A DNA stretch of 64,000 nucleotides from Atopobium fossor DSM 15642 (lineage in GTDB: Bacteria; Actinomycetota; Coriobacteriia; Coriobacteriales; Atopobiaceae), in assembly GCF_000483125.1 (NCBI RefSeq), contig NZ_AXXR01000003.1, positions 62,001 to 126,000 of the forward strand, given 5' to 3'. Each line of letters begins with the position of its first letter. Positions within the stretch are counted from its first letter, which is position 1. Shown here in pieces: positions 62,075 through 64,000 of this stretch. The notes beneath the pieces are model-generated. The model did no database searches, was not told the DNA's origin, and saw nothing but the letters and a program-made list of their open reading frames with translations. The position numbers and the translations under genes are program-made.

Positions 62075-64000
62075 ATGAAGCACTTATCAAAGTATTTGTT
62101 GCGTGTGGCAATGTGCACGGCAATCCTTTTGGCTGCCCTGCCTCTTGTTGCACTTGCAGCAGATCCAACCTCTCCTACCAGCTTTCCCCACAATGTAACC
62201 TTTAAAACGGCATCTGGTGATGTACCTGTTAGCTTTGCTACCGCAGATGAAGCCATTTCTGACTCGACCAACAGGGGTGTTGGCTGGGAAAGTGGCGGTG
62301 CCCTGGATAAAAAGTACTTCTTAGGATGGAGTCCTTCTGCCAACTATGAAACTACTGACGGCGCTAAGCTGTATTATGCTCAGGAAAAGGCTTCTGAGCT
62401 CGTTAAGGATGATGTAACAGAGCTGTACCCTGTCTTTATAAGCAGGCTTGGTGTAACTGGCTATCTTAATGGCAATGTTACACACATTAATTTGAATAAG
62501 TCAGATCAGGATACGGTTCCAGGCTCAGTCATAAATACCGAGCTTGATACCAATCCAACTGATCATGATATTAACTTGTATTTTGATGAGAGCCGCAATA
62601 GCTACGAGCTTTCTTTAGAATCAAGCTTTGATATGAATAAGATTATTGCTCACTGGCTGTATACCGGCAACGGATCAACCATCATGACCAATACTCAGTC
62701 TGATCAGGGTAGCTCTGCAAAGCGTGCTGGCTACACCCATGTTGACTTGAATATCACTATTCCTGATGAAGTTGAAGTTCCTGAAGAACTCAAGCTCACC
62801 TTTACCGGCTATTTTTTCCAGCCCTATATGGCACTCGACACCACCTCAAGGGATAAATTTGAAATAGCAGAGGTAAGTGGTGCAGAAAAATGGAATATTA
62901 CTTCACTGGTAAGTGATACAAATCCTTCAACGTCGTTTACCATTAAGAACCCTGCTAAGTCTAGGAACATAACCGTAAGGACCATCCTGAGGACTAACTC
63001 TGCCTATGGCGGAAAGAAAATCTTGGGCGTAAGCGGACATGACGTTGAAAATGAAAATATGCGTCTGGTTGCTGAGTCTCCATTGACCATTTCTAAAGAT
63101 AAAGCCTTGGAGTTGGTCGGCAATTCTCAAAAGGCAACTATTTCTGGACGAGTTGACGGTTATGTCAAAATGCCAACGTTCTATTTCTTGGATTTGTCGC
63201 AATCTATTCCCGCTATTGAGGCAAAAACTCCTGTTTCTATTTCTTTTAGTCCCGTACTCGTAAAGTTTGATAAAAACACAGCAGGCCTGGGAGATAGTAG
63301 CGAGCAGAACCTTGGAACTTCTCGCGTAGCATATAACGGTGCATTGAATACTGACTCATTCAATACCGGAACAAAACCAACTGCTACCGTACTTGGCGAT
63401 GCCCTTGCAGATAACCCCGCTCCATTTGATGCTGCAGCAGGACTTACGTATCAGTTTGAGGGCTGGAATACCAAGCCAGATGGAACCGGTAATACTTTTA
63501 CCGAGAACAGCATTGTTCGCGAGCCGATTACTGTTTATGCCATCTATAAGGCAAATGCTTTGACTATGAACGAAGCTCCTCAATTGGTAGTAACCGACAA
63601 AAGCATTACTCAAGGTGAAGAGCTGGATGTAAAGAGCCTTATTGTATCTGCTACAGATACTGAGGACGGCGATTTGAAGAATGCTGTCCAGGTTGTCAGT
63701 GATGGCGGCTTTAATAAGGATGTTGTAGGCGAGTATACGGTTACGTTTAAGGTAACCGACACCCAGGGTGCAAGCGCAACTAAGACAGCAAAGATTACCG
63801 TAGCTGCCAAGCCAGCCCCTCAGCCAAATACACCCAACAACCCAACGCCTGGCAATCCAATTCCTGGTACCAAGAAACCTGCTCCTAGCTCAAAGACCGT
63901 CAAGCCTGCAAAAACAGCTATTCCCGCAACAGGTGACACCACCAATACAGGATTGTATGTTGCATTGCTTGGACTATCTGCCATGGGATTTTTGGGAGCA
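62075..64000 (+). CDS. LPXTG-type cell-wall-anchored surface protein (3' end cut)
   Basis: Open to the window end; 642 residues visible. A signal peptide (about 1-29, ending LPLVALA) is followed by a large beta-rich region with no recognised domain. A Listeria/InlB-type repeat around FEGWNTKPDGTGNTF (about 440-490) and a DUF5011/Ig-like domain (ITQGEELDVKSLIVSATDTEDGDLKNAV, about 497-580) come next. A Pro-rich spacer ends in the sortase motif IPATGD near 616. The membrane helix has begun and the last few residues and stop lie beyond base 64000. AAGGAAG precedes the ATG. It was readable only as an open frame because it has no stop in the window. Confidence 0.85.
   Translation, partial: MKHLSKYLLRVAMCTAILLAALPLVALAADPTSPTSFPHNVTFKTASGDVPVSFATADEAISDSTNRGVGWESGGALDKKYFLGWSPSANYETTDGAKLYYAQEKASELVKDDVTELYPVFISRLGVTGYLNGNVTHINLNKSDQDTVPGSVINTELDTNPTDHDINLYFDESRNSYELSLESSFDMNKIIAHWLYTGNGSTIMTNTQSDQGSSAKRAGYTHVDLNITIPDEVEVPEELKLTFTGYFFQPYMALDTTSRDKFEIAEVSGAEKWNITSLVSDTNPSTSFTIKNPAKSRNITVRTILRTNSAYGGKKILGVSGHDVENENMRLVAESPLTISKDKALELVGNSQKATISGRVDGYVKMPTFYFLDLSQSIPAIEAKTPVSISFSPVLVKFDKNTAGLGDSSEQNLGTSRVAYNGALNTDSFNTGTKPTATVLGDALADNPAPFDAAAGLTYQFEGWNTKPDGTGNTFTENSIVREPITVYAIYKANALTMNEAPQLVVTDKSITQGEELDVKSLIVSATDTEDGDLKNAVQVVSDGGFNKDVVGEYTVTFKVTDTQGASATKTAKITVAAKPAPQPNTPNNPTPGNPIPGTKKPAPSSKTVKPAKTAIPATGDTTNTGLYVALLGLSAMGFLGA

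Overview
This 64 kb window reads as ordinary chromosome from a low-to-mid G+C actinobacterium, most likely a Coriobacteriia member of the Atopobium/Lancefieldella type. That placement is an inference. It rests on the archaeal-looking topoisomerase I, the AIM24 and TipAS-type MerR proteins, the many streptococcus-like accessory genes (permuted PstS, Pht-like histidine-triad protein, LytTR/DUF3021 pair) and a sortase-anchored surface protein. I see no rRNA, tRNA, CRISPR array, phage or insertion sequence.

Layout. 1-7341 (minus): a long co-directional block of TPR protein, STAS protein, tatA, tatC, topA, tmk and holB (cut by the window edge), preceded by an aspartate aminotransferase. 7.4-16.7 kb: a small orphan ORF, nhaA, degV, pcrA-mtnN, a CDF cation exporter and an ABC exporter. 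16.8-19.4 kb: a type II toxin-antitoxin pair behind a 34-bp perfect palindrome, then a GNAT protein, dCMP deaminase and a DUF3267 membrane protein. 19.5-25.6 kb: metal homeostasis, with zur-znuACB facing copA-csoR. 25.7-32 kb: a complete phosphate locus, pstSCAB-phoU-phoP-phoR, with an 11-bp-phased Pho box; its PstS is circularly permuted. 32-37 kb: small membrane proteins, nitroreductase, 3-hydroxyacyl-CoA dehydrogenase, BrnQ and a LytTR/DUF3021 pair with a second palindrome sharing the core of the first. 37.3-42 kb: fructose-type PTS operon (aldolase, PfkB kinase, EIIBC) and a divergent DeoR regulator. 42-46 kb: esterase, CobW GTPase, secondary alcohol dehydrogenase, AIM24. 46.2-50.7 kb: a second zinc ABC operon ending in a 655-aa Pht-like protein. 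50.8-57 kb: small regulators, membrane proteins and oxidoreductases. 57.2-61.9 kb: perR-dps, a manganese-type ABC operon and a TipAS MerR regulator. From 62 kb: an LPXTG-type surface protein running off the end.

The strongest theme is metal and phosphate sensing with readable cis-sites. The two zinc operons share a 21-bp inverted repeat (8-5-8), and a Fur-family regulator sits in the first of them, so it is probably Zur. The Mn-type operon has two 24-bp direct repeats placed on its -35 and just after its start site. perR-dps carries a 7-1-7 Fur/PerR box, csoR has a copper-type operator, and a small XRE repressor has twin operators lying exactly on its own -35 and -10.
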